Shown here: piece by piece, positions 46,802 through 55,771 of the stretch
Position numbering within the stretch: the first letter of the stretch is position 1
Layout of the letters: each line of letters begins with the position of its first letter
Origin: Mariprofundus sp. UBA1536
GTDB taxonomy: Bacteria; Pseudomonadota; Zetaproteobacteria; Mariprofundales; Mariprofundaceae
Direction of reading: 5' to 3'
NCBI GenBank assembly: GCA_002323245.1
Contig: DCPU01000018.1
Coordinates: 186,001 to 250,000 of the forward strand
Length of the DNA stretch: 64,000 nucleotides
Notes under the pieces: generated by a model
Told to the model about the DNA's origin: nothing
The model's database searches: none
Seen by the model: only the letters and a program-made list of their open reading frames with translations
Position numbers and translations under genes: made by a program

Positions 46802-48160
46802 ATGCGACGTTATTTTGGAACCGATGGTGTACGCGGCTCAGTGAACAGCGATTTGATGACAGCAGAATTTGCTTTGCGTTTGGGTAGAGCTGCAGGCCAT
46901 GTGCTGACCAAACACTTAAGCCATAAACCACATGTTTTGATTGGTAAAGATACCCGTCTATCAGGATATATGCTGGAATCAGCCTTGTGTGCAGGGTTAA
47001 CCGCCCAAGGCATGAATGTGATGTTGGTCGGGCCCGTGCCTACACCTGCGGTGGCTTATCTTACCCGCAGCTTGCGCGCTGACGCTGGCGTGGTGCTTTC
47101 GGCATCGCATAATCCAGCTGGCGATAACGGTATTAAGTTTTTTGCAGCTGATGGTTTTAAGCTTCCTGATGAATTGGAGCTTGAAATTGAAGCGACACTG
47201 GATGATTTGCCACCACTGCCAGCGGCTTTGGATATCGGTAAAGCTGTGCGCATTGATGATGCCAGAGGCCGCTACATCGAGTTTTTAAAATCATCATTGC
47301 CGCGTGATTTACGCCTTGATGGTCTCACCGTGGTTGTCGATTCGGCCAACGGCGCTGCTTATCATATTGCCCCACATTTGTTTGAAGAGCTTGGCTGTAA
47401 TGTGATTTCTTTGTTTGATAAACCCAATGGTTACAACATCAACAAAGGTTGTGGCTCAACTTATCCAGAAAACATTTGTAAAGCCGTCTTGGAGCACAAC
47501 GCAGATATTGGCTTTGCACTTGATGGTGATGCCGATCGACTGATTGCTTGTAATGCTAAAGGTGAAGTTGTGGATGGTGATAAAGTCATCGCCATTTTAG
47601 CGGAATACCTGCAAAACAAAGGCGGTTTGCGCGGCGGAGCTGTGGTTACTACCTTGATGAGTAATATGGGGCTGGCGCGCTATTTAAAAGACCACTGCAG
47701 CCTTGATATGTATAGAGCCGATGTTGGTGATAGGTATGTGTTGGAGATGATGCGCGAGCGCGACTGTAATTTGGGCGGCGAGCAATCTGGGCATATGATT
47801 ATGCTTGATCACAACACCACAGGTGATGGTTTGATGACGGCGCTGCAATTGCTTTGCGCCATGCAGTCTTCACAAAAACCATTACATGAATTGGCCACTG
47901 AGATGTCGCTATTCCCACAACATTTATGGAATATTTTGATGGAAAAGAAAATTGATGTACTCTGCAATAGCAAAGTACAAGCGATGATCAAAGAGGCTGA
48001 GCAAGCACTTGGTGATAGTGGTAGGGTGAATGTACGCGCCTCGGGCACTGAGCCGAAACTGCGGGTGATGGTGGAGTGTGAAAATCAAGCCGACCTTGAG
48101 AGTGTGGGTGAAGCTTTGGTGGCAAGCCTACAAGCTTATATCCCATCCTTGATGGGATAA
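46802..48160 (+). CDS. glmM: Phosphoglucosamine mutase
   Basis: Interconverts glucosamine-6- and glucosamine-1-phosphate on the way to UDP-GlcNAc, the shared precursor of peptidoglycan and lipid A. The 452 residues have the phosphoserine loop LSASHNPAGDNGIKFF (Ser102), the metal loop ALDGDADRL, GGEQSGHMI and the C-terminal phosphate site VRASGTEPKLRVM. The start MRRYFGTDGVRG is canonical. In other bacteria GlmM binds and inhibits CdaA, so the order supports cross-talk between wall precursors and c-di-AMP. Confidence 0.97.
   Translation: MRRYFGTDGVRGSVNSDLMTAEFALRLGRAAGHVLTKHLSHKPHVLIGKDTRLSGYMLESALCAGLTAQGMNVMLVGPVPTPAVAYLTRSLRADAGVVLSASHNPAGDNGIKFFAADGFKLPDELELEIEATLDDLPPLPAALDIGKAVRIDDARGRYIEFLKSSLPRDLRLDGLTVVVDSANGAAYHIAPHLFEELGCNVISLFDKPNGYNINKGCGSTYPENICKAVLEHNADIGFALDGDADRLIACNAKGEVVDGDKVIAILAEYLQNKGGLRGGAVVTTLMSNMGLARYLKDHCSLDMYRADVGDRYVLEMMRERDCNLGGEQSGHMIMLDHNTTGDGLMTALQLLCAMQSSQKPLHELATEMSLFPQHLWNILMEKKIDVLCNSKVQAMIKEAEQALGDSGRVNVRASGTEPKLRVMVECENQADLESVGEALVASLQAYIPSLMG
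48139..48159 (+). terminator. Hairpin over the glmM stop codon, possible terminator
   Basis: Perfect nine-pair stem TATCCCATC-CTT-GATGGGATA that includes the first two bases of the glmM TAA, between convergent glmM and the PilZ gene. There is no U tract on either side, so termination strength is uncertain. Confidence 0.4.
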
Positions 48161-48176
48161 TCACTTAATTTCTATC

Positions 48177-48755
48177 CTAATTGAGGGCGATATTGCCCTC
48201 ATCTTTAAGACGTAGGCGAAGATGTTCGCGGTGACGCTGGAATACATATTTGGCCACATTGTCTTCTTCTTCAGAGCAGCGGAAGTGAAAGCGAACACCG
48301 ATATGAAGGGTGCCATTCTTCTCAGGTTTGGCCCAAGTGACTTCACCAATCAATTCCAACACCATGGGCGGAAATGAAGGCAACATCATTGTAATCTTGA
48401 GGCAATCATGACTGCGATAAGGTTTATCGGTATGAAAGCTGGCGCCAGTGACGCTTAAATTGACTGGGCGTTCTTGTAAATCACTTCGATTGGCATCATT
48501 AAGCATATTCACACCAATCAAATAATTGAGTTTGGCATCTAGGGTTTCAATAGCATTGGCGAGATCCGGATTCATGCTGTCGTGGCTCACCGAAGCAAAC
48601 ACATCGCGCCCTACCATGCTTCTAAGCATGGAGTTTTGCCGTGAGCGTATACCCAATTGCGATTTTTGATGTTCAAATTCTTCACTGCTGATGAGTTCAT
48701 CACGCATAGGCAATACATCATCAATGCGGAAATCTTGTCTGCGGTTGTCGCTCAT
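48177..48755 (-). CDS. PilZ-domain protein, probable c-di-GMP receptor
   Basis: A 192-residue soluble protein. The C-terminal PilZ domain (about 90-180) shows the NLSVTGASF motif of the N/D-x-S-x-x-G type and the beta-barrel stretch LELIGEVTWAKPE. The arginine-rich site that normally comes before the barrel may be RRQDFRID at residues 5-12 or RSDLQERP near 95, so the c-di-GMP-binding pattern is not fully clear. It overlaps by four bases the HD-GYP gene, an enzyme family that degrades c-di-GMP, which supports a receptor role. Confidence 0.75.
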   Translation of the reverse strand: MSDNRRQDFRIDDVLPMRDELISSEEFEHQKSQLGIRSRQNSMLRSMVGRDVFASVSHDSMNPDLANAIETLDAKLNYLIGVNMLNDANRSDLQERPVNLSVTGASFHTDKPYRSHDCLKITMMLPSFPPMVLELIGEVTWAKPEKNGTLHIGVRFHFRCSEEEDNVAKYVFQRHREHLRLRLKDEGNIALN

Positions 48756-50338
48756 AAGTTGGCTCCTACTTGTTGCTGGAGTTGTTGCTGCACAGCCTGA
48801 ATGGGCAATACACCTTCATTGTAATCATTGGAAATGGCTTGCGTAGAAATGGTGCCTTGTTTGATGGCTTCTAAAGCAACTGCCACGATTTGTGGATCAA
48901 ACTGTGTGCCCGAGGCAAATTCAAGTTGTTCAGCACAAAATGATAACGGTTTGGCTTGACGGTAAACGCGGTGGGTGGTCATGGCATCAATGGCATCAGC
49001 TACGCAAACAATACGAGCTTCAAAGGGAATTTCAGTGCTGCCAATTTTATCAGGATAACCTTTGCCATCCCAACGTTCATGATGATGACGTACCATCAGG
49101 CGCTCGCGCACAAGGGTATCCATGTTTTTAAGAATCGAGTCACCAATGGCGGGATGTGCTTTCATGATGGAGTACTCGTGATCAGTATAACGCCCAGGTT
49201 TAAGCAGCACGGAATCTGCGATGCCCACTTTGCCAATATCGTGGAGCAAACCACCTGTTTTGATGAGCTGAATGGTTTCATCATCCAAGCCCAATGCTTT
49301 GGCAAAAAGGACGGATAACTTGCTCACCCGTGAAGAATGGTCTTTGGTGTAACGATCGCGTGCTTCCAAGGAACGCACGAGTGCAATCAGCGTTTCATTC
49401 ATGCTGCTGGCAAGGGCGGCGTGAACTGCGCGATTATCGAGTAAGGTATCTAATTTTTTAATCAGCAAACCAAGCATATGTTTGGCTTCGCCTTCGATAG
49501 ATTTGTTACCCATGCAATCGGTTAAACACAATACGCCCATGGGGATGCCTTGTAAGTAAATAGGCACGCCAATAAAAGAGGTAACAGGAGTGCTTGGCCA
49601 GCAGGTACGTTTGTTGCCGTTTTTAGAGAATATTTCGATAAACTCTTCCTCATCCATCAGTAACGGTGTGAAAGGCGTGTCATCGATTGGGCATGCATTG
49701 GGTGAAAAGTCAGCGTTTAGCCCTTGCGAGGCAATGCGAATGAGTTTATGTGAATGGCGCTCGAACAAGGCGATATATCCACCTTTCGCATAGACCATGT
49801 CCATAGCCACGCCCAAGGCGCTGCTGCAAACACTTGATACATCACGGTTTTTCGGGATTTCATCAAACATGCGATAGAGCAAGCCCAGCTTTCTATCCAT
49901 CTCAAAAATTTCGGGTAATAGGCGGTTATCGTGTGTGGGTTTGTGAGGAGCTCCATCGGCTGTTTTGTTTTCCACCTCAAGCACCTTGCGCACACAATTG
50001 AGCAACACATCAGGATTAAAGGGTTTGGCCAATACATATTTGATATCCAAACTTTTGGCTTGGTTCAAATGTTTGGCGGATAAAAAGCCACTGATAAGTA
50101 TTACGGGTGCAATGCTGACTTGTTGCGCTTTCATTTTCGCAATCAAATCCAAGCTGCTACCATCACCCAAGCTGAGATCTGTGATAATCAGCGCCCAGCC
50201 TTTTTCAAGCAATTGTGTTTCAGCTTCTTTGATATTGATGGCTTGGGTGATTTGAATTTCGATGCCCAAGCTACGCATCACTTCGGAAATCACTTCACGG
50301 ACTGCCGGTTGATCTTCAATGATTAGGATATCATACAT
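48752..50338 (-). CDS. Response regulator with GAF and HD-GYP domains (c-di-GMP phosphodiesterase)
   Basis: Order in the 528 residues: receiver (1-120, phospho-Asp54 in IITDLSLGDG, Lys in LAKPF), GAF-like sensor (about 160-310), HD-GYP domain (about 330-500) with HD in GGLLHDIGKVG (His366, Asp367), the HHHERWDGKGYP motif and VADAIDAMT. HD-GYP enzymes hydrolyse c-di-GMP through a di- or trinuclear metal site, and all key residues are present. It overlaps the upstream receiver gene by eight bases and the PilZ gene by four, so one operon makes the regulator, enzyme and effector. Confidence 0.9.
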   Translation of the reverse strand: MYDILIIEDQPAVREVISEVMRSLGIEIQITQAINIKEAETQLLEKGWALIITDLSLGDGSSLDLIAKMKAQQVSIAPVILISGFLSAKHLNQAKSLDIKYVLAKPFNPDVLLNCVRKVLEVENKTADGAPHKPTHDNRLLPEIFEMDRKLGLLYRMFDEIPKNRDVSSVCSSALGVAMDMVYAKGGYIALFERHSHKLIRIASQGLNADFSPNACPIDDTPFTPLLMDEEEFIEIFSKNGNKRTCWPSTPVTSFIGVPIYLQGIPMGVLCLTDCMGNKSIEGEAKHMLGLLIKKLDTLLDNRAVHAALASSMNETLIALVRSLEARDRYTKDHSSRVSKLSVLFAKALGLDDETIQLIKTGGLLHDIGKVGIADSVLLKPGRYTDHEYSIMKAHPAIGDSILKNMDTLVRERLMVRHHHERWDGKGYPDKIGSTEIPFEARIVCVADAIDAMTTHRVYRQAKPLSFCAEQLEFASGTQFDPQIVAVALEAIKQGTISTQAISNDYNEGVLPIQAVQQQLQQQVGANL

Positions 50339-50837
50339 GGCCAGCCCTCACATTGCCTGCATAGGCTTTAATCGCCATAGGTTTACTTGCTTTATCAACA
50401 TAGGGCAGGAATTGCTGGCTTTTACTTTCAACAGGCAAACTGGATTGGTACTGCAATTGACGCAGCAACGATTGATAACGCATGGCATTATCAAGGCGAA
50501 CGCGAATCTCAGGCAGTTGAAAGGGTTTACTAATAAAGTCATAGGCTCCTTGCTCCACTGCATGTATAGCATCTTCGATGCCAGAATAGCCGGTCATGAG
50601 TAAAACAAGGGTGCGGATAGGATCTTGATGGTTTTGTGCTAACAATGCCAAACCATCGGCGCCAGGCATCACGATGTCACTGAGGATAATATCGAAGTGT
50701 TCTTTTTTGAGTAAAGCTAAGGCGTCATCACCACGATGAACAACGGTAGTATGGTAACCACTGCCACCAAGGTATTCTTCTAACAAGGCTGCAAGTGCCA
50801 AGTCATCCTCTGCAATGAGAAGGCGTGGCTCAATCAA
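50331..50837 (-). CDS. Single-domain response regulator
   Basis: A 168-residue receiver protein: acidic pocket LLIAEDD, phospho-Asp54 in IILSDIVMPG, the switch threonine in LLMTGYSG and Lys in ISKPF. After the receiver a short tail of about 45 residues is helical and basic with no recognised output domain. It follows a small FlgM-motif gene by two bases and overlaps the HD-GYP gene by eight. The cognate kinase is not adjacent; the hybrid kinase at 28 kb is one candidate. Confidence 0.85.
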   Translation of the reverse strand: MIEPRLLIAEDDLALAALLEEYLGGSGYHTTVVHRGDDALALLKKEHFDIILSDIVMPGADGLALLAQNHQDPIRTLVLLMTGYSGIEDAIHAVEQGAYDFISKPFQLPEIRVRLDNAMRYQSLLRQLQYQSSLPVESKSQQFLPYVDKASKPMAIKAYAGNVRAGHV

Positions 50838-50839
50838 GA

Positions 50840-51109
50840 TTATGTCCCTGAATTTTTATCGCTGGAATATAGCTTGAGCAGCTGATTTTCCAGTTCTTGT
50901 TGTTTAAAGCCAAATGAAGGGTAGGTGTTGTTTGCTTTGTCATCTGGTTTATCACTTGCAAGTAGATTTTGACGGGCAGCGTCAGAAATACTGACCTTGT
51001 CAGTGACAGGGGCGGCGCTTGATGTTGGCTTGGTCGTTACGGGTTCAGATCGTTGCTGCTGCAGCAAGCGATTGACTAACGCATCAGCTGGGCGAATTGT
51101 CATTGCCAT
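50840..51109 (-). CDS. Small protein with a FlgM-like motif, unknown function
   Basis: An 89-residue, hydrophilic, probably unfolded protein. The stretch DKVSISDAARQNLLAS resembles the D.V.LS..A segment of FlgM and of other small flagellum-linked proteins; the rest is not recognised. The ATG at 51109 follows GGAGG by five bases; an ATG at 51103 and a TTG at 51121 are in frame. It is the first gene of the four-gene signalling operon. An anti-sigma role is a guess from one motif. Confidence 0.55.
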   Translation of the reverse strand: MAMTIRPADALVNRLLQQQRSEPVTTKPTSSAAPVTDKVSISDAARQNLLASDKPDDKANNTYPSFGFKQQELENQLLKLYSSDKNSGT

Positions 51110-51231
51110 GTCATCCTCCAAGTTTATGAAAATAAAAGTATTTCCATGTGTCTAAGGGGGAGAGTCATCCAAAACTCGTACCCGCTCAACATAAACTATC
51201 GGTAGAAACCCCTCCGACTTTACTATTTATT

Positions 51232-52503
51232 TCACTTTTTTGTCTTTTTCGGTTTCTTGGCTTTGGTCTTGGATTTTTTCTTTTGTTTGTACACTTCATC
51301 GGTGTCGATAATCAACTGACGAAGGCTTTGTAAATCCTCAACGGGCGCTTTGGGAATGGTGGTTTGCTGATAGTCGCGTTTGGTCACTTTCAGTGGCTCG
51401 ATGGGTTTATTTAGAAAGGTTTGAATGGTGGTAAGCAGCTCTTTTTCTTCTTCGCTGCAAAAGGAAATAGCGATGCCTTTGTTGATGCCTCGTCCTGTGC
51501 GCCCTACGCGGTGCACATAATTTTCGGCGCGTTCAGGTAAATCATAATTGATGACAAAATCCACGCCTTCGATATCAATGCCGCGTGCGCTGACATCGGT
51601 GGCAATCAAGAGTTTACCTTCACCTTGTTTAAAGCCTGCCATCACTGCCATGCGTTCATCCTGGTCTTTATCACCATGAATGGTTTCGCTTGGAATATTT
51701 ACCCGCGCCATGGCTTTGGCCACGCGCTCAGCTCGTACGCGGGTGCGCACAAAGACAATAATACGGCTATCGGGATTTTCATGGATAAAGCGCTCAAGGA
51801 AAAAGCGTTTGTCATCTTGGGCCACATCCATCACAAAATGGGAGATATTTTTCGATACTTTATCTTTGGGTGCCACTTGAATACGAATGGCTTCGGATTT
51901 CACTTGCGAGTACGCCAGCTTCTTAATTTCATCATTGATGGTAGCCGAAAAGAACAGGGTTTGGTGTTTGGCAGGAATCATCTTTTTGATGTATTTGATA
52001 TCTTCAATAAAGCCCAAATCCAGCATGTGGTCGGCTTCATCAAGTACAAGCGTGCTCACACCCAACAGGCCAAGCACACCTTGATTGATGAGGTCAAACA
52101 TGCGTCCTGGGGTGGCAATCAAGATGTCGATACCATCCTGGAGTTTGATGATTTGTTGTTCTTGCTCCACGCCGCCATACAAGGCAAAGGTTTTGACGCG
52201 GGTGTGTTTGGCCAGCTTATCAAAGACTTCACCAATTTGTTGTGCAAGCTCTCTGGTAGGAGCCATGACAATACATTTGATGCCATAAGAGCGTTTACTG
52301 CTTTTGAATTTGTGGATTTTATCAATCACTGGGATGGCAAAAGCAGCCGTTTTTCCTGTACCCGTTTGGGCAATGGCCAACACATCTTCACCAGCTAAAA
52401 TGGAAGGGATGGATTTAAATTGGATATCAGTTGGGCGTTTAAAGCCCAATTTATCGAGATTGTTTTTGATATCATCAGAGATGTGGTATTGCTCAAACTT
52501 CAT
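51232..52503 (-). CDS. DEAD-box ATP-dependent RNA helicase (RhlE/DeaD type)
   Basis: The 423 residues carry the Q motif FKRPTDIQ, Walker A AQTGTGKTAAFAIPV, PTRELAQQ, ATPGRM, the DEAD box VLDEADHMLD, SAT (FFSATIN) and motif VI HRVGRTGRG. The basic, Lys-rich tail (ending KSKTKAKKPKKTKK) helps RNA binding. Such helicases act in ribosome assembly, cold growth and RNA decay. Which subfamily member it is cannot be decided by eye. GAGGG precedes the ATG at 52503. Confidence 0.9.
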   Translation of the reverse strand: MKFEQYHISDDIKNNLDKLGFKRPTDIQFKSIPSILAGEDVLAIAQTGTGKTAAFAIPVIDKIHKFKSSKRSYGIKCIVMAPTRELAQQIGEVFDKLAKHTRVKTFALYGGVEQEQQIIKLQDGIDILIATPGRMFDLINQGVLGLLGVSTLVLDEADHMLDLGFIEDIKYIKKMIPAKHQTLFFSATINDEIKKLAYSQVKSEAIRIQVAPKDKVSKNISHFVMDVAQDDKRFFLERFIHENPDSRIIVFVRTRVRAERVAKAMARVNIPSETIHGDKDQDERMAVMAGFKQGEGKLLIATDVSARGIDIEGVDFVINYDLPERAENYVHRVGRTGRGINKGIAISFCSEEEKELLTTIQTFLNKPIEPLKVTKRDYQQTTIPKAPVEDLQSLRQLIIDTDEVYKQKKKSKTKAKKPKKTKK

Positions 52504-52916
52504 GGGGAACCCTCGTTGTGGAGGCTGTATATTAGCGGCGGAATTTATTCGTGCATTATATCTTAAGATTTCTCGGCTTGTTTTGGAGACAGCTTGGGTT
52601 GGTAGAGCTTGTTACTTTCGTGTGCTCAAAAGTAACATATAAATCAGCAAAATAGGGAACTAGACGTAAGAAATGCGGGGCATGCCCAAAGTGCTATGCA
52701 AGGCGCGAATTATAAATCGCAGCTTACGCAGAAGTCTATTTCCTTCACTTACATCCAGAGATAGGGCGCGTGATACGGGGCTATTTCTTTTTAGGGCTGT
52801 GGTTCTAACGTAGCTGCAACAAGGGTACGAGCCTCAAAAAACTTTGCGTACTTCGCGGTCCCAAAAAAAACGACCCCACAAAGGAGGCCGTTTTAAAGTT
52901 TGAGCTTGGGTTCGAT
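52504..52916. other. 413-base stretch without a gene between peroxiredoxin and helicase
   Basis: I see no plausible coding frame here. It holds an eight-pair hairpin GTTACTTT/AAAGTAAC with a ten-base loop (52611-52636) and the peroxiredoxin terminator near 52880. The rest, about 52640-52860, has no open frame, repeat or tRNA-like fold that I can support. The helicase promoter should lie close to 52504-52560 on the minus strand. Confidence 0.5.
52862..52893 (-). terminator. Rho-independent terminator of the peroxiredoxin gene
   Basis: On the minus strand AACGGCCTCC-TTTG-TGGGGTCGTT forms a stem with two wobble pairs and is followed by eight T. It lies 24 bases after the peroxiredoxin stop codon and is the clearest intrinsic terminator in the window. 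Confidence 0.85.
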
Positions 52917-53564
52917 TTACAGCTTGTCGCCTTCGCTTGCTAGGTAAGATGCGACGCCAGCAGCATCAGGTTTCATACCTTTATCGCCTTTGTTCCAACC
53001 AGCCGGGCAAACTTCGCCGTGCTCTTCAGTGAACTGCAAGGTATCAATCATGCGCAACATTTCGTCAACGTTACGACCCAATGGCAAATCGTTGACCACT
53101 TGGTGGCGAACAACGCCAGCTTTGTCAATCAAGAAAGAACCACGAAGTGCTACATCGCCACCCAATAAATGGTATTGATCGCCTTCATCATCTTCCACAG
53201 TCATGTTGCCCATCAATACATCGTAGTCAGCTGCGATGGTTTTGGTGATGTCTGCGACCAATGGGTAAGCCACTGGGCCAATGCCACCGTCTTTAACAGC
53301 AGTGTTGCGCCATGCAACATGGCTGAATTGTGAGTCGACTGAACAACCAATCACTTGTACGCCACGTGCTTCGAATTCTTTGATGCGATGATCAAAAGCA
53401 ATCAATTCACTTGGGCAAACAAATGTGAAGTCGAGGGGATAAAAGAACAATACGATTTCTTTGCCAGCATAATCCGACAAAGAGAAATTTTCGTTGATGC
53501 TGCCATCAGCCATAACTGCTGTTGCAGTGAAATCTGGTGCATCTTTTCCTACTAATACGCTCAT
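52917..53564 (-). CDS. 2-Cys peroxiredoxin (AhpC/Prx1 type)
   Basis: Thiol peroxidase that reduces hydrogen peroxide and organic or nitrite peroxides. The 215 residues have the peroxidatic site FYPLDFTFVCPSE (Cys50) and the resolving site EHGEVCPAGW (Cys186), both present, so it is a typical 2-Cys enzyme. The ATG at 53564 follows GGAGT by five bases and starts at MSVLVGKDAPDF; the open frame upstream of it is not coding. It stands alone with its own terminator. The reductant (AhpF or thioredoxin) is not in the window. Confidence 0.95.
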   Translation of the reverse strand: MSVLVGKDAPDFTATAVMADGSINENFSLSDYAGKEIVLFFYPLDFTFVCPSELIAFDHRIKEFEARGVQVIGCSVDSQFSHVAWRNTAVKDGGIGPVAYPLVADITKTIAADYDVLMGNMTVEDDEGDQYHLLGGDVALRGSFLIDKAGVVRHQVVNDLPLGRNVDEMLRMIDTLQFTEEHGEVCPAGWNKGDKGMKPDAAGVASYLASEGDKL

Positions 53565-53680
53565 GTGAAGACTCCTTAAATTAATGTAACCAATGTTACG
53601 TCTGGCGAGACCATAACATTTTTTTGGGGCTAAACGTAACCACAAAAACGCTAAGCTTTATTCAATGGGTGAATGAAGCA

Positions 53681-55039
53681 TTAAAACTTTGGCATACCCG
53701 GCATGCCGCCCAAGCCCATCTTGCCAGCCATAGCTTGCATCATGCGTTTGCCGCCGCTGCCTTTCATTTTTTTCATCATTTTTTGCATTTGTGCAAATTG
53801 TTTGAGCATCTTATTGATCTCTTGGATGGAGGTGCCAGAGCCAGAGGCAATGCGTTTTTTGCGGCTGCCGCTGATGATTTTTGGATATTGGCGCTCTTTT
53901 GGTGTCATCGAATACACCATGGCTTGCATACGTTTGATGGGTTTATCGTCCACTTGTTTTAACGCTTCTTGGGGGATATTCATACCAGGCATCATTTTCA
54001 TGATGCTGCTGATGCCACCCATATTCTGCATTTGACCCATTTGCTCAGCAAAATCCATTAAATCAAAATTACCCTTCTTGATTTTGCTTGCAGCTTTAAG
54101 CGCCACTTCCTTATCAATCGTGGCTTCCATTTTTTCAACAAGGCCAACAATGTCGCCTTGGCCCAAAATGCGGCCCGCCATACGCTCAGGATCAAACAAT
54201 TCAAAGGCATCAAGCTTTTCGCCTGTACCAATATAACGTACAGGCACGCCTGTGCTTGCAGCCACTGAAAGCGCTGCACCACCACGCATATCCGCATCGG
54301 TTTTGGACATGATGCAACCTGTGAGGTTGACTGATTTGTGGAAATTTTCAGCAATTTCAAGCGCGGTTTGACCCGTCATGGCGTCGAGCACCAATAATCG
54401 TTCACTGGCGCTCACGGCTTTGTTTACCGACTCGATTTCAGCCATCAAGCTGTTATCCAACACTTGGCGACCAGCCGTATCCAGAATCAAGACATGATGT
54501 CCGCCAAGGCGGGCTTGTTTGAGGGCAGAGATGGCCATGGCTTCAGGCGTTGAACCTTCGCCTGTTAAATAGGGTACATCGGCGCGTTCTGCCAAACGTT
54601 GCAACTGCTCACGTGCAGCAGGGCGGGTGGCATCCACCGAAGTCACGGCAACCTTTTTACCTTGTTGCATCAATAAGCGTGCAAGTTTACCTGCAGTCGT
54701 GGTTTTACCCGCACCTTGTAAACCACAAAGCAAAATTACGGACGGGATTTTTGAAGTGTCTAAATTGCGGCGTTGCCCACCAAGGGTTGCTGCCAAAGCA
54801 TCATGAAGAATCTTGATAATAACATGCCCAGGCTGAAGGCTTTTCGCTACATCTGCGCCCAGCGCTTGTTCACGCACAGTGGCCAATAAATCTCGCACCA
54901 CAGGCAGGGCAACATCGGCCTCAAGCAAAGCAAGGCGCATTTCGCGTAAAGTGGCATCAAGATCTGCTTCATTCACGCGTGTCGTGCCGCGAAGTTTGTT
55001 GGCAATGCTACCGAGTTTACTGGTGAGGTTATCAAACAT
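53681..55039 (-). CDS. ffh: Signal recognition particle protein Ffh
   Basis: SRP54 homologue that binds signal sequences and 4.5S RNA and targets membrane proteins to FtsY. The 452 residues contain the N domain, the G domain with P-loop GLQGAGKTTTAGKLA, DTAGRQ and DADMRGGAALSV, and the methionine-rich M domain from about 325, ending in a Met/Gly/Lys-rich tail. G4 reads SKTD where TKLD is usual, a conservative change. Start MFDNLTSKL is canonical. Confidence 0.96.
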   Translation of the reverse strand: MFDNLTSKLGSIANKLRGTTRVNEADLDATLREMRLALLEADVALPVVRDLLATVREQALGADVAKSLQPGHVIIKILHDALAATLGGQRRNLDTSKIPSVILLCGLQGAGKTTTAGKLARLLMQQGKKVAVTSVDATRPAAREQLQRLAERADVPYLTGEGSTPEAMAISALKQARLGGHHVLILDTAGRQVLDNSLMAEIESVNKAVSASERLLVLDAMTGQTALEIAENFHKSVNLTGCIMSKTDADMRGGAALSVAASTGVPVRYIGTGEKLDAFELFDPERMAGRILGQGDIVGLVEKMEATIDKEVALKAASKIKKGNFDLMDFAEQMGQMQNMGGISSIMKMMPGMNIPQEALKQVDDKPIKRMQAMVYSMTPKERQYPKIISGSRKKRIASGSGTSIQEINKMLKQFAQMQKMMKKMKGSGGKRMMQAMAGKMGLGGMPGMPKF

Positions 55040-55283
55040 GAGTGTGTCTCGCTTTTAAAGAAAATATCAAGCACGCTAATTTACGAGCATCACGCCACTT
55101 TGCAACTTTAGGGGTGGTATTGGTTTGCTGGAAAGGAATCCTCAACTAAGATAAAGACAAAAGTAGCCTCTCGCGTTTTTATTGTTTCATGGGTTATCTT
55201 TGATACGTTTAATTCCTAACATTCAAGAGAAAAGTATTGTATGATGAGTGGGTTACAGGAATCGTAGGTATGAGGGGAAACGA

Positions 55284-55751
55284 ATGATTTATAAATACAG
55301 TGTCATGGTGTTTGCTAGTTTCAGTTTGTTGGTGAGTCATGTCTGCTTGGCTGATGATTTTATGAAAGGAAAAGCGTTGGTGGGTGAGCAATGTTTAAGT
55401 TGTCATGATGCCAATCTTGATCCGCCAGTTGCGCCGCCGCTTTTTGGTGTTCAAAACAATTATATGCGCTTTGCAGGTGATAAAGAGTCTTTCGTTGCCA
55501 AGATGACTGCATTTACCATGGCGCCCACGGCAGAAGGCGCGCTGATGACAAAGGCGGTTGAAGCAATGGGTGTGATGCCGAATTTGGAATTTGTTGAAGA
55601 AGAAGTGCGCTTGATGGCGGCTTATATCTACGATGAACATTTTGCACCGCCTTGTAACCATTGGTTGGCGGGCATGAAGATTGCCATGGCTAAGGGTGAT
55701 ATGGTGCATTACAAACAAGATAAGAAACGCTACCAAAACATGTGTGAATAA
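55284..55751 (+). CDS. Periplasmic class I c-type cytochrome
   Basis: The 155-residue product has a signal peptide (MIYKYSVMVFASFSLLVSHVCLADD) and one haem site, GEQCLSCHDANL. A methionine such as that in MGVMPNLEF is a candidate sixth ligand. The C-terminal third (PPCNHWLAGMKIAMAKGD to NMCE) has two more cysteines that may form a disulfide and is not usual for small class I cytochromes. The ATG at 55284 follows GAGGGG by six bases. A broken copy of the last about 58 codons lies 1.1 kb downstream. Partner enzyme unknown. Confidence 0.85.
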   Translation: MIYKYSVMVFASFSLLVSHVCLADDFMKGKALVGEQCLSCHDANLDPPVAPPLFGVQNNYMRFAGDKESFVAKMTAFTMAPTAEGALMTKAVEAMGVMPNLEFVEEEVRLMAAYIYDEHFAPPCNHWLAGMKIAMAKGDMVHYKQDKKRYQNMCE

Positions 55752-55752
55752 C
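55578..55752 (+). repeat. First copy of a direct repeat (3' end of the cytochrome c gene)
   Basis: The 175 bases from the CCGAAT before VEEEVRLMAAY to just past the stop match 56680-56854 at about 90 %, including an almost unbroken central run over WLAGMKIAMAKGDMVHYKQDKK. The second copy has one base lost and one gained. Found by reading both stretches side by side. Confidence 0.85.
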
Positions 55753-55771
55753 CGTTAGGTTGGTTCTAAAT

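Noticed and set aside
48183..48200. GAGGGC/GCCCTC hairpin near the end of the PilZ gene
   Set aside because: Six-pair stem inside the coding end, with no U tract on the minus strand; not a convincing terminator.
51625..52398. 257-codon open frame on the plus strand
   Set aside because: Antisense to the DEAD-box helicase, which has every helicase motif in the opposite strand.
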